Source: Chromobotia macracanthus
Taxonomy: Eukaryota > Chordata > Actinopteri > Cypriniformes > Botiidae
Length of the DNA stretch: 64,000 nt
Assembly: GCA_036877525.1 (NCBI GenBank)
Contig: JAZGTH010000007.1
Coordinates: 10,525,001 to 10,589,000 of the forward strand
Direction of reading: 5' to 3'
Positions 1 through 12,431 of this stretch are shown one piece after another; position 1 is the stretch's first letter; the number at the start of each line of letters is the position of its first letter. The notes below the pieces were generated by a model. The model did not search any database and had not been told where the DNA came from. It saw only the letters and a program-made list of their open reading frames with translations. Position numbers and translations under genes: made by a program.

Positions 1-1015
1 ATAAGCAATATAAGTAGTTTTGTGAATGTACACAGAGGTTATTGCAGAGATATTTACAATATTATTTACAGGTGTACAGATTATGACTGTTATTTACAGA
101 TGTACAATTCAGGATGTTATGTAGTAGTACACAGTTGTGTTGGGCAGTGTGGAGGTAAACAGCTGTTTAAATGTTTAGATTTAATATAGCCTGAGAGAAA
201 AAACTGTTCTTGTGTCTGGTGGTTTTGGTGGTACTCGAGTACTCGACCACTTGGTGGTACAGACTCGATGATGGCCGAGTAGAACTGTTTGAGCAGCTCC
301 TGTGGCAGGTTGAACTTCTTCAGTTGATGAAGGAAGTACAACCTCTGCTGGGCCTTTTTCACAATGTCAATGTGATTGTCCCACTTCAAATCCTGAGAGA
401 TGGTGGTGCCCAGGAACCTGAGTGACTCTGCCGCCACAGTGCTGTCCATGATGGTTAGTGCTGGGAGTGCTGGAGTCTTCTAAAGTCCACAATCATCTCC
501 ACTGTGCAGGGAGAAGAGCAGTGGAGAGAGCACACAACCCTAGGGGGTGCAAGTGCTGGTAGTGAGGGATCTCACTAGCTGTTGCCTGTCTATTAGGAAG
601 TTGGTGATCCACTTACAGATTAGGGGATGGCACAGAGAGCTGGGTTAGTTTGGATGACAGAAGACCAGGCATGATGGTATTGAAAGCTGAGCTGAAGTCC
701 ACAAATTAGATACTTGGGTATGTCCCGGGTCTGTCAAGATGTTGCAGGATATAATGCAGTCCCATGTTGACTGCATCATCCACAGACCTGTTTGCCCTGT
801 AAGCAAGAAGAGGATCCAGCAAGGGTCCATTAATGTCCTTCAGGCAGGCCAGCACCAGTTTTTTAAACGACTTCATAATCACAGATATGAGAGCAACCGG
901 TCTGTAGTCATTGAGACCAGTAATTTTTTTTTTTTTTGGGAACTGGTATAATAGTGGAGTGTTTGAAGCAGCAGGGGACTTTCTGTTCCAGATCACTGTT
1001 CCAAATCACTGTTCC
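1..1015 (-). mobile_element. Non-LTR retrotransposon (LINE) fragment, decayed
   Basis: The - strand carries broken pieces of a reverse-transcriptase ORF. At 706-996 it reads a palm-type block containing 'NDYRPVALISV' and 'DPLLAYRANRSVDDAV'. At 117-449 it reads a C-terminal block containing 'LRFLGTTISQDLKW' and 'KKAQQRLYFLHQLKKF'. These are typical of fish L2/Rex/CR1-like elements. The frames between them are shifted and stopped, so the copy is dead. Its right edge lies near 1015, where sequence matching the V-to-C2 intron of the neighbouring Ig genes resumes. The left edge is outside the window. The exact clade is uncertain. Confidence 0.8.
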
Positions 1016-1153
1016 AGAGATCTAATAATAACAAAATAAACTGACAGTGCTTTTAATACATCTGAGAAGACTAAACACATATAGAGCTACTTTAGTCAGT
1101 TCTTACAGTTCACCATAAATAATTCATTTGTTTTTCCTTCTTTTTAAATTCAG

Positions 1154-4100
1154 TTCCTCCTGAGGTTGATGTGAGAGGTGAAACACCTGTAGCTGGTGAT
1201 TTAAATGTCACTTTGGCCTCATGCTTTGCTTTTAATGCTCGACCTGCAGCAGAAGTGTTGTGGGAATTAGGAGCTCTGCAAGAACCTCTGATGACTCAAA
1301 CCAGACAGATAAATCATCCAGATGGAACTTTCACTGTTGTGTCTGAACTTATTGGTCCACCATTTAAACATTTACATCAGAAGAAGGTCCAGTGTGTGGT
1401 AACACACAAAGCCCTGGATAAGGAACTTGTGTTGGACTACTCAATAAACATCCATTGTAAGTAATGTTTACAATTTGGGCTTTTATCTAACAAACTGCAT
1501 TTAATTTTGGAAAATCAAATTATTAATAAACAGTCCCAAGGGATACAGAAAAATCAGGCAAATTAAGACTAGAGTTGTAATTCATGGTCACGGTAAGGAA
1601 GCAGGTGCAGAATAACAAAACTGAACCTGTTTCTCCTATTCTCCAAGGAAATAGCTTGGCAAATTATAAACAAGAGGTGTTAACACACCACAAACGTATA
1701 TATACAGTCCTGATATGTATGATTAATAATGAGGAAATGTTTTCATGTGAGAAAAAATATTTTTGCTTTCTCTTTTTAGTTCCTCCAGAATCAGTGATGA
1801 TAATTCCTGACAGTCTGACAGAAACAAAAGAATTTGAGTGTGTAGCTGATGGTAACCCAAGACCAACAGACTATATATGGAGAAGGTAATGAATGCATGT
1901 TTTGTAAAGCCTTCACAGTTCTCTGCATGTGTGTTTGCATCTGCGCTTCGGGATCTCAACACAGCATTGAAATGTTAGTTTTACATCCCTGCAAAAGTCC
2001 AAAGTTTTCTATTTGCTTTTTTAGCAACTGTTAGAGCTCATGGAACCTATGAGATATGCTTGACCCCAGCTATATTTATTTATGATATTGTCTGTGCTGT
2101 TTACAATATTACATACACATCATATTTATAAAGTGTAATATTGTAAAACAACACAGACAATATCATAAATAATACAAGAAAACAACTGGTAGTTCACAGT
2201 GACCATATATTTCTGACCAATAAGAAGCGTCTGCCAAATGCACAAGATGTAAATGTAACTATGGGTTGTTTAACTTGGGTAGAAAATCCCCTCACAAACA
2301 GACTGTGTAAGGTTGTGTATGTACAAGGTGCGATAAACACTGTCTATCACGAATCCGGCAAGCCAACCAAACCACACACACATTTCCACTGATAAGCATA
2401 AATACAACCAAGCTTTTTAAAGGAATTTACTTCACCCAAAACTGAAAATTAGCCCATAAATTTCTCACCCTCAATCACCCTAGGTGACTTTCTTTTTCAT
2501 ACGAACGGAATCAGTTATGTTAAATATTATCCTGGCTCCTCCCAGCTTTATAATGGCAGTGAATGAGACCAAAATTTTGAAGCTCCCAAAAGCACATCCA
2601 TCCATCATAACAGTAATCCATACCACTACAGGGGGTTAATAAATGCCTTCTGGGGTGAAACAATAAATGTTTTAATAAAAAAATGTATTTATTTTAAAAA
2701 TGTATTTTGAGGGTACCGATACAATCAATACAGTGCATTTGAATGTAAGCATCTGTTTGAAAGACAACACCTAAAATGGAGGCACGCCGGCTCCACAAAC
2801 ATAACTTTGAATTAGGGGTGTGTGATATATATTGTGTGATAATATCCTGTTCTTTTAATGATAAGTGAAATCATACTATTGAGTGTCCCTCGCTTTCAAA
2901 AACAGCATTCAGTGTCCACAAATTGACTGTGTGCTGTAGTCAAGTACTGTGTGCACATTCAGAGTCTGATGCAGCACATTATATTGAGGTGTTTATAGTA
3001 TGTTGAATGTTTGTTGAATGTTAATTCATGTTTCTGTCATCTTTGCTGTCTGCGTTGGATACTCATGCACATCGCATGCACAACGACAGCAACAGCCGAA
3101 GACATGTTATTCAAGAAGTCCCTTAGTGCTTTCTTGACGAATATACTTAGTTCAGAAGGAAAAATAAAAATGGTCTTTGTTTCAAAGCCTCAATCCACAG
3201 CTCTGATGTGGGAACATTTGGCCTTGAAGCCGAATGAGAGAGGAGAGTGTGAACAAGCCATTCGACTTTGTTTAAAAACACTGGCAAAGTAATTCAACCA
3301 ACTTAAAAAGTTATCAAAAATACAATCATTGCAGCCAATTATTAGAGCTGAGAATTAAATCATACTCCAGACAGTTTATAAACATACTCCAACTATTACA
3401 ACTATTTACAGTGTAAAATGATGCATCATTATAGACAGAATAACTTGGTGTGTTAAAGCAATAAGCTGTAAGGCTGTTGAGTTTGACACAAGTTTGCATT
3501 TGGTGTATCATATTATGATGTCACGGTTTTGCTTTTGGCTTGTATGCTCCACAGTTCATTGTACAGCAGAGCAGTGATTTGTATTGTTATTACTTGAACG
3601 TTTCAGTTTTTAAATAATAATTTCCTTTCTTTCTTCAGTCTTTTGTTTCCTTCAATAATATCAACAATCAGTATATTTTAACAATTTGTAAGGAGCATGG
3701 CCATAACCACCATTAAGTTGCGTGAGGTCCAGACCACTCTATTTTTCCAATGGTTAATATAATAGTTGTGAAATAAGTGCCTAATATTAATTTTGCTACA
3801 AGAATATTGTAAACACCAAGATGACAGACTTTCTCATCTGAGCTACCTCAGTGGTCTAACAGTGCTCGTCAATGTCAAAGAGTTTGACATGATGACCAAT
3901 CAGATCAAAGAAGGCGGGGTTTATGGTCACAGGTGTCGAGCGAAAACTAAAGAGCTGCACTTCAGAGTATTTAAACTACACATTTAATGTTTGACAATAG
4001 AAATGTTAACAACACAGAAATAATCAAAAATCTTAATTTAATCATTTAGCAGACACTTTTATCCAAAGCATCTTATAGTACATTCATTTTGTCAGTACGT

Positions 4101-6124
4101 GTGCACCCCTCGGAATCAAACCCACAACCTTTGCGATGCTAACGCACTGCTCTGCCAACTGAACTACACTGTAGCTGCAAAGATGCAAACTATTCTCAAT
4201 TTAGAATTAAAACGTACACTGTAAAAACTAATTTTATGATTTAGTTATTTCTTTCATGCTTATAATCTGGAGTCCCTAATTCTGCTGATCTTTGCTACAT
4301 TTGCAATAATTGAGAATTGAGTTAAAATGAAGATTTCAATGTTTTTGGAATATCACCTCACATCAGCCTTGCTTCTCTCTGACATTTTCTCCACTGGATG
4401 TGTGCATGGCATAAGTTGATGAGTCTCGCAGGCAGAATTTAGTTGTCACCTAAGATCTTATGATGTACTGGTCTTAACACGTTAATCTTTCCATAATTGA
4501 TAGTTCAAACAATTTAAACTGATTTCATTTAAAATAATCAATATTTTATGGTCAATTACGGACTAAATTACAGTCAGTCATGAAAATCTGTGAGATATTG
4601 ATGTATATTGGGCTGTTACTGAGTTTAATCACTTTATTTTTCTCTTTGTATTTTCTTATTAAAATAATTCTTATTTTAGTAGTACAATACACTGGTTTCC
4701 CTTAATGAATTGTTAGAGGTATTTGACAAGAGTCGTTTAAATTAGCTTTATCTGTTTTATGTAAATTAGTATGGGGACTGTTGAGAAACTCAGAATGTAT
4801 ATATTTAATATATGTATAAAAGTCATCTTTTTACATTTGATGTTTGACGTGATGTCAAGTGATATTTATGAAATGTATTTTAATATTCTTTGTTGATATG
4901 TTTCAATTTCAAATTAAATTGAAAAAAATCTATTAAAATGTGAATGAAAAAGTTGTCTCAATCATTGTTAACTCAAGGCACAGAATGTTATCTTATCTCA
5001 AAATGTTAAGTTTTTTACTTGTTACAATAACACAGCATTTGATGATTGGACTAGAAAATAATACTTATGTCAACTTGGGAATTTGTTACTTAGGCATCTT
5101 TTAAAAGGTTGACTCCAGTCTGAGGTCAAGTTAACTCAAAAAGAAATTTATTGTCAACTAAAGTGTTAAGGCAGCGGGGTAACAAAGTTTTTAAGTTGTT
5201 TCAAAAAGTTATTTTTAACAGTGTATGTAATGATTGTAGCCTAATGTAATTCATAATTGTCAGTGAGGCAAGACATAAATGGTCACAGGCCAAATCTGTT
5301 TAAATTAATATATATATAAATGGATTAAATAATAACTAACAATTTTTTTCCAAAGTTGATAGTAATAACACACTTGATTAAACTTCTTTTTTTGTGAGGG
5401 AACAATGTGCACATGCTGTTTGTAGATCTTACCTTAGATTAAACCCAGAAGATTTTTCAATTTTCCATTTCATAACCCTCAGCATATCACACTAACTGTT
5501 CTCTCATACAGTATCTCTTTTTGAACAGAGTGAATAAAACTACTCTTCAGTCTGAAGGCAACAAGCTTCTTGTTCCAGAACTGTCCTCTGACTTTAATGG
5601 GTTGTATATCTGTACAGCTTCAAACCAGTATGGAAGCTCTTCAGGTTCACTGTTTGTGCATTTTCATACTGGTGAGTCCAGTGTAGTCATTTATTTTTGA
5701 CAAATACATTATTAAAATTTAAATATTGTATAGTTGGCTCTCTACTATTTAATTCTTCCTCTGTGCTCTGTTTCCTAGAATCCAGTCTCGTCTGTTGGGG
5801 TCTGTTTGGTTTTGTCATCAGCAGTGCTGTTCTTGGCCTTGTTGTGTATATATTGTGGAGGTTTTGGTGAGTTTATCTACTTGATTTCAAAATGTGACAT
5901 CATCTTTGTTTTCAGGTGTTTGTTTATTAATGTCATTTATTTTTACTTTAGGAAAATTAGGCAAAATCCTGCAAATGCACAAGAACAGCAGGTCTGTGCT
6001 GTATGCAAGCTGTCACATTTCAATTGTTATTCTTTTGTTTTAGTCAGTAATTTTTATTTTAAAAGACTTTATTCTAAATCTTTATCTGTAGGATACTCCT
6101 GCAGAGACCCAGGAACTTCGCTGA
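1154..6124 (+). CDS. Nectin/PVR-like Ig receptor, copy A (5' part outside window)
   Basis: Exons are at 1154-1456 (C2-like domain 2), 1780-1885 and 5529-5671 (domain 3, split), 5779-5866 (transmembrane), 5952-5991 and 6092-6124 (tail). All phases join cleanly. Domain 2 has the cysteine pair 'LASCFAF' and 'VQCVVTH'; domain 3 has 'FECVADGNPRP' and 'YICTASNQYG', which are hallmarks of nectin/PVR family domains. The single membrane helix contains 'FGFVISSAVLGLVVY'. The tail is about 24 residues, has no tyrosine and ends 'AETQELR'. The signal and V exons must lie upstream of the window, beyond a LINE fragment in the V-to-C2 intron. By family it would be a type I surface protein for cell-cell contact or immune recognition; its ligand is unknown. 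Whether A still has its V exon cannot be seen. Confidence 0.8.
2073..2172. repeat. Near-perfect inverted repeat (hairpin)
   Basis: Arms of about 40 bases at 2073-2112 and 2134-2172 are reverse complements with one mismatch and about two one-base gaps, around a spacer of about 21 bases. The sequence is AT-rich. It lies in the domain-3 intron of copy A. It could be a tiny MITE or the remains of one. Confidence 0.75.
2420..2640. mobile_element. Short nonautonomous (MITE-like) repeat
   Basis: This begins with 'ttcacccaaaactgaaaatta', the terminal motif of a family very common in cyprinids. It then reads '...ctcaccctcaatca' and 'cagtgaatgagaccaaaa'. A paralogous copy sits at the same place in the domain-3 intron of copy B (about 19,880-20,115), so it was present before those two units duplicated. 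A related piece in the opposite orientation lies at 22,910-23,110. Confidence 0.6.
4040..4175 (-). repeat. SINE-like tRNA-derived repeat
   Basis: The stretch 'tttagcagacacttttatcc' followed by 'ggaatcaaacccac' and 'ctctgccaactgaactaca' matches the common fish SINE layout in reverse orientation. The second motif is an inverted B-box-like sequence. It is an interspersed repeat rather than a tRNA gene, because no complete cloverleaf can be drawn. Confidence 0.6.
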
Positions 6125-6458
6125 TGACCGGAAATGCCTTCAGATTCTGAGCTGTCCGTCAAAATCTCATTAGCCAATACGAGTAAAGCACAATTAAGCT
6201 CCACCCACACATGAGGTTTGTGCCAGAATGTTGAACGTAAATTTGCGGATTGAAAACGGAAACTGTTAGAGTGTAAACAGAAACTTTGATTTGCGAGAAA
6301 GATTAAAAAACAGTTTTAAAAAAATATAGTTTGTTTGAAAACCATGCTAGACTTTTGCCATCGAGTTTACTGTTTTTATTTTCAAAGTGTTTTTCTTCTT
6401 TCAAAATATTTATGTTTGTTAGTTTCTTTAAAGTTTGGATTCATTTTTATTGGCACAA

Positions 6459-6464
6459 AATAAA
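6459..6464 (+). terminator. Poly(A) signal AATAAA, copy A
   Basis: A canonical AATAAA lies about 335 bases after the stop codon of copy A and fits a short 3' UTR. No better candidate lies nearer to the stop. Confidence 0.5.
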
Positions 6465-9380
6465 TCCCATACATCTTTGTTAGTTTGGCAAGGTATGAAC
6501 AAGGTATGAAAGAAATGGTCCTTTTAAGAACCTTTATTTTTTATGCCTATATTTTATCTGATCAGTGAAAACATTATATATTAAATATTTTTTGATTGAA
6601 AAACATCTGTTAGTTTTTTTTATTTAAAGTTCATATTACAGCTCCAAGTCCCTTCTGAAGGTGTACCCATTAAAGAAACTGACATTTATAAATGTATGAA
6701 CAACAGCAAAACAGTGCTTGTGAAGTGTCATTTCTTCTGTCTGTATTATGTTACAACTTTGAAAGGAATCAAATCAATATCAATAAATATCTTTGCAGAA
6801 ATGTCTGGTGAAAGGATAGCAGGCTTGGTTGTTCCCAGTTGAGGTCAGCTATAGAGGATTCCCTGTCCAGTCTGTCTAGAGAATGTTCACATTCATTGGT
6901 GTGACAGGAAAGAATTGCAGCTGTTTAGGATGGAAGAGGCAGAAGAAGTAGCCTCTTGCTAGTTATGGAAAAGGAGAGAGGAGCTAAACTGGAAGCTGAC
7001 CCACAATGGTACAGTGTTATGATTTAGGGTCGAAACACTGAATGAACGTCGGATACCGTCTAATGACATCAGCTCCTTCTGGTCAAGGTTCCATTTCCAA
7101 GTGGAGACATTTAAAGAAAACACATGAACAGGGTGGAGGGATAATGCTTCACAACCATATTCCCTGTCAAGACTGGATTTACTTCTTGAAACATTTAATA
7201 AGCAATTAGTCAGTCTGTTTCTTAAGTAAGCATCTGTCTGAAGTTCATCAACAGATGCATATTTTTATCTGACTCAAAGACTTCAACTTTTATGTTAAAG
7301 TGAATCTGCTAAACAAATTAATGAAAAATGTTAATGTAAGGTGGGCTCTTGCTGTGAGTCATGTAAAACTTTAAATTTAATTTTTTAAAAATAGATCTAG
7401 ATAATGATTATGTTACTTTAGATGTATATCTTCATAATGCAATGAGGGCTGTCCGGGTCCTACTGTGACCTCATCAGATATCCAATAAGTTCAAGTTCAT
7501 TTTATTTATATACCACTTACAATTTTGCGTTGTTACAAAGTAACTAGTCGTTTTAGGCAAAGTAGTTGACACATGAGTATTATTAGTACTTAAAAGTTAA
7601 ACATATTAGTACATAAAAGATGAAACATGAAAAATGTATAAAAATACATGTTATAGAGTACCCACTATGATAAAATTAAATTATGAAAGGACAGGAAAAG
7701 GCCCATAAAATGTACACTGGCATCAATAACTGGAAAGATAAGTAAAAAAAAAAAAGAATAAATAGGGTTCTGTGAGTAATTAGACCTGTTATGTTGAAAG
7801 TTATATTAGTAAAATATTGTCTCTTAATATGTATATGTCAGCAGTCTCCCAGTGAGCAATGAACCAAACCTCCAGTTAAGTGGAAAACACTTTGGGAAAA
7901 AACTGGGCTTAACCAGGAAGGCCTGTTGTCCTCTGACACATTAACAAAGCACTGCTGCAACTGAACCTCTTTTTAAACGTAGTCATGAAAATGTAGGTTT
8001 GCAATGCATGAACCATTTAAGTGTTGTTTTCAGTTGTTTATCACCATTTTTAGCTTGACACATCTGCTTTCAAATACAATTTGCATTAACTGTTCCTTAC
8101 CAGTAACTGACTTGTTGTAGATTCATTAGGTTTAAGTGCTAGTTTACCCCCAATGTGGACCTTGATAAGTTTTTATTTGTTTACATTTTAAAAATAAAGT
8201 TTTACTTTTTAATCTCTATTACTGTCTCATAATGGCTCAAGAGTTTTAAAGAATAAAGGTAAACTTGGCCAGCTGAAAGTAATAAGGAGCTGATTCCCTC
8301 TGTGTGTGACTGTCTGAAATTTAATCCTCTTAGTTTGAAAACAATGAAAGCTAGTGTTGTTGGTAAACTGTTTGTAAATCAGTTTAAACAGATTCAAAAA
8401 GGGTTTCTGAAAGGATTCAGATTCTGTAAGGGTTGTAGCATAGGGTTAAATAAACATACCTGCTCACTCTTTAAATATAAATAAACATACTGTACTTGCC
8501 TACCCATGCCAATACATTTTCCAGTTATACCCTGATTTAAATGATTTTGTATTACCTTTAAAATGTTAAATGAAATTCCAGGAAACCAAATACATAATTA
8601 AAAGCACTATGTTTATTACAAAAAAGGTTAGGGTAGGCACATTCTGAGAAGCTAGCAATAGCAAGCTGTCTTTGAAAGCTTAAGATCCCAACCTCCCTTC
8701 AGATCGCTCTCCAAAGCCATGCCTCCCCCAAAACAAAAATACATAAGCATACATAGTTTGACAGGTAAGTAGGTCATTTTATGCATTCAGCAACTGCATT
8801 CAGATCAGTCTTGTACCTTCCACAGTAGATAAATATTTATATAAATATATTTAGGCCAATTTACTTACTGACTGCTATCAGGATGTAGACACCTAACCAG
8901 CATAACAAAAAATGTTTCTGGAAAAAAATCACCTACCTGTCAGGGTCCTGGCTTTCTGTTTTGAGTCTTTCTAGATTATCTCACCAGGATCCTGACATTG
9001 ATTGTGTTCTATGTCAGAGCATGTTGTTTGGATCCTGACTCATCCTAGTTGTGGTTCTTGTTTCTTGGAGTCAAGATCTGAACTCATGCTCTGGGTCTTT
9101 GTTTTCTGTGCAAGCACATGGCCTCTGTTTGTTTACATTTGCCATGTGCTTTCCGAATGTGAACGTAATACCAGGAAGAAAATGTGTTTGGATACAACAG
9201 CTGCACTGATATTAAAAGACACATTATTCACAGTTTCTATACTAAAGTACGTTATAACTGTTATTTTAGAGAAATCATTGCACTATAAAAGTGGTGTGAT
9301 ACAGTACCTAGAGTGAGATTGCAACCTCTGAGGTCGCCTGAGGTCTATTAATACCCTGACATTTATATTGTCTTCTACAG
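6465..9380. other. Spacer after copy A; repeats, no gene seen
   Basis: The stretch is AT-rich with stops in all frames. About 7,488-7,985 is an interspersed repeat of the family also seen at about 20,490-20,880; both begin with 'aagtt(t/c)attt' and contain 'gaaccaaa.ctccagt'. About 8,100-8,900 is paralogous to spacers after copy B (about 25,560-26,300) and copy C (about 38,820-39,220). About 9,158-9,340 is shared with copy C at 39,977-40,180 and only partly with copy B at 27,105-27,200. Confidence 0.6.
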
Positions 9381-9565
9381 AAGAGAACACTACAATACAA
9401 CAGCATCCACAGTTATGGCAGGATTTTCGATGTCAGCTTTACTCTGTACCATCCGCAACTCAAGTTGAGCAGGACTGGGCTTTCGATTCGGACCTGCCGC
9501 CTCTGAGAGATGAACAAAAGGAAAGGATAGTCAAAAGGAAAGCTTGCGTAGTCTGTGGCTCATAG
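9381..9565 (+). CDS. Unrecognised exon-like ORF, copy 1
   Basis: An open frame of about 61 codons follows a good 3' splice site (ttctacag at 9380) and ends in a stop after a 'CVVCGS' tail. It contains no ATG, so if real it is an internal or last exon. It includes 'QLYSVPSATQVEQDWAF' and 'DLPPLRDEQKER'. A paralogue at 40,211 has the same frame with only a few changes. I do not recognise the family. The missing start, the missing partner exons and the position in a repeat-rich spacer make a pseudogene fragment equally likely. Confidence 0.35.
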
Positions 9566-11192
9566 TGAAATTACTTTGAAAATACCCAATTCTTTAACAG
9601 GGTTTATATGGCTAACAACAAAATAACTCATCATATTCACTTCTGAAATAGTTTTAGTGATTTCATTGACTGCCAGTCTTTTTAACTCTCGTTCCGCTCT
9701 TCTTATTCCCCCGTTCAAGAGGCGAAGGGTTGTATATGTAACGTGTCAGTTTTTGTACTTGAAATGTTTTTACATTTACAAAATGAGGCATATTGTTGTT
9801 TACCCAAGAGGTATAACAACAGACAGAATGAAGAAATAACAAATTAACAGAAAAAAAAATGTAAGATGATTTTTGACTTCATTTCACAGTCTGAGATATA
9901 GCTGTGTGTCAACTAGCTTCTGTCTATTTTTCAATGTGAATGTTTCCTTGTAAAGGTAAGTAGTTCAGTTTTTGTTTACATGTACTAAACAATAAGCAAT
10001 AAACAAAAGCAATAAACAAAAAGTGAGTAAATGCGTTTTGTATTTAATATGCTGCTGTAGTCTAATTTTATATAACAAGATGTAAGAGGTAAGAATATAC
10101 AGATAATGAGACAAGCATTCAAATCGTTGTTAATCATACATGACGCTTTGTATTATTTAAATGATGATATTAAAAGTTACACAGTTGGAAACGCTACATA
10201 AGGTGAGTAATTAAAGAGGAAGTAGAGAATATTTGTAAACAAATGACAAAACGTGTAGAATGAGTGCGCTGAATCAAGCCACATAGTGATCAGTTAAATC
10301 TTTTATTGATCAGAAAAGATGTTAAATGATTTTACAAATAAATAATCATCTGGCTCGATTTAAACAGACATTATCTTACCTCGTATAGAAACACCGTTTA
10401 TTCCTTGAATATTATGCCGAAATCATGAAGATGAAAGCCAGGGCAACATAAAGAGAAAACAAGTGTACCACAGGGAGGACGACATATACAGACGACACAT
10501 TTTTGGCACTAATGGAACCCCATATGTGTGACTCTCGTGAATCATATAACATCATGGCAGTCAGTAGTTAATGGCAAACGTACTGGCCGACTAGATAACC
10601 CAAGCTGGTACACAAGCGGAGTGCCTAGAAATGACTAATAATAGGCAACCGGCCGAGTAGAGCTGCCTGCAGCCTGCTGCAGACATCCAACCTGGCCCAC
10701 ATCCGAAAGTGACGTCAGCCACCACGCCCATGTTAAAATACGTCACATTCTCATCAGGAGACAAATCAAAGTAGATGAAGTCGTGTGGTTTGTATCCCGG
10801 TGTAATTCCAAAAGTTTTTGTGATAGTATATAGTTCTGCTTAACAGAAATGCCATCAGTAAATTTAAAAGGATTTTTACGATGGTCCACGTTAATTGTCG
10901 AGCCAAGGTTTCACCTGAAATTCAATAAACAACTTAACGTTTTAACCTAGCTATCATTTTGTTTTGAGCCTACGTGAAGTTACCAAAACTTAAAACGTTG
11001 ACAACCGTACGAATCTGGGCGTCATTTGTGTGTATGTGCATAAAAACAGACACATTCATTATCTGGCAACGCTGCTGTTTTATTTCATAATGTTAGCCCC
11101 ACGTCCTGAGAACATTACAAAAAAGTGCATTGATTCAGCATGTATTTTATGTACTAAGAATTTACGTTTTTTATAAAAAATATTATATATTA
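9566..11192. other. Spacer unique to the A-B interval; no gene seen
   Basis: No coding exon could be supported here. The part from about 10,600 to 10,800 is richer in GC and CpG than its surroundings and contains 'gtgacgtcagcc', so it might be an old promoter. The B-C interval does not share this stretch. At 11,193 the sequence abruptly becomes almost identical to 27,693 onward. Confidence 0.5.
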
Positions 11193-11998
11193 TTAAAATT
11201 CACTTGGAAAACCACACAAGTCATGCAGTGGGGCATGGAGGTATGGTGGAGCATTTCTGTAGATGTTGATTGGGTTTTGTGGTTTTAAATTATTATGTTT
11301 GAATGTATAATCTGTATTTGCATCTGAATATGAATACAGACAAGATGAGCTGTAGTTACTCGGGAACCACTTAAGTGATGAGAATGTTGCTTTTATGTTT
11401 ATCTATCTGTTTGTTTTGTGAATCTTGCTGTGTACAATCTTACAGTTTGTACATATTCTCTATTTTTAACAGGAGCGTGAATATGGCCTAAAATGAAAGT
11501 TCCTAGGAGACATTTGTACAGTCACCTGAAGTTATTCTGTGGGGAGGTGACAGGGCCTGCCTTTCTGCAGACGTACAGTGAAATTCAGCAGAAAGCAAAC
11601 AAAGACTACCTGTGGGGAGAATCAGATGAAGCAAGAGATGTCTTTCTGTTTGTCTTTGAGTATCCAGATGACCTGGACACATTGATATTAAATTGCCATG
11701 AAGAACAATGCCTGAAGGTCCATGCCATGATCTGTGAATAATTGTTGATCATTTCTTTTAATTACTTTTGTAAAATAATAAATAGAAAAATACTCAATGA
11801 AGCAAGGGTGTCTTTTTATTCAACGTTACCTGGATGACCTTGATATTTCATGTGTTGATGAACAAGGCTTGATTACTGGTTACAATGTCATGTTACTTAT
11901 ATAATCTATCAAAACAAGCAATCTCTCTATTTAGCTCATATATCTGTAGCCTACTGCAAATGTGTCTTAAGTTGGTCAAAATCAATCATAATAAATGT
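11193..11998 (+). repeat. 806-bp duplicated block, copy 1
   Basis: This block matches 27,693-28,498 at a constant offset of 16,500 with about one substitution seen by eye (g/t near 11,825). Identity falls sharply on both sides: it is unrelated upstream and roughly 90 percent downstream. It contains an 82-codon ORF, its apparent 3' splice site and its poly(A) signal. Confidence 0.85.
11493..11741 (+). CDS. Unrecognised 82-residue ORF, copy 1
   Basis: This frame runs from an ATG at 11,493 to a TAA. An intron-like acceptor (tttttaacag) ends at 11,472, and an in-frame stop lies between it and the ATG, so if expressed this would be a last exon with the start codon inside it. AATAAA at 11,777-11,782 follows the stop by about 35 bases. 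The product would be acidic and soluble. It includes 'PAFLQTYSEIQQKANKDY' and 'FVFEYPDDLDTLILNCHEEQ', with four cysteines and no signal peptide or membrane segment. I do not recognise the family. An identical copy lies at 27,993. The identity reflects recent copying of the whole block, so it is not evidence of selection on the protein. Confidence 0.4.
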   Translation: MKVPRRHLYSHLKLFCGEVTGPAFLQTYSEIQQKANKDYLWGESDEARDVFLFVFEYPDDLDTLILNCHEEQCLKVHAMICE

Positions 11999-12279
11999 GA
12001 TTTTATATCATTACATAAATGAATAACGTAAGGTGTAGAGGTTTTTATTAACATGTTCTTTAATCAACCAATGGAAGCGTTTCACCTGTTGTTTCGATGT
12101 CGGAAAGCTCCTTGTATTAGATATTATTTTCCAAATTGGGGGGTGACTTAGATTTAATTTGTGCCATTTTGGCCTACGCATCCTTTACTAGAATAAGAAA
12201 TTAGAATGTGTATTAAAAAAACGAAAGATAACATTATTTTATTTATATCCACAAAACTGCTCTAAATTGCTTCGACACA

Positions 12280-12431
12280 CATCTGAGCCACACGGTGGCG
12301 TTTGTATGTGGGCGTGGCTTCACGTGACGTTCAAAGCAGGTTGCTGCAAGACGCATGTTTGAACACGCCAATCGAAAATATGTGGCATCCAAAATGTGCA
12401 GCAGCCTAAAATTATCTTTATCTCTCTAAAT
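12280..12431 (+). promoter_or_regulatory. Putative promoter of copy B
   Basis: The sequence just upstream of the signal exon is conserved with copy C (29,265-29,425). It carries a GGGCGTGG box and an E-box CACGTG at 12,321-12,326. In copy C a full cyclic-AMP-type site TGACGTCA overlaps that E-box. In copy B it reads TGACGTTCA and is broken. No TATA box is obvious. Confidence 0.35.

Noticed and set aside
4120..4172. Possible tRNA gene
   Set aside because: Only a B-box-like motif in a SINE-type repeat; no acceptor stem or anticodon arm can be drawn.
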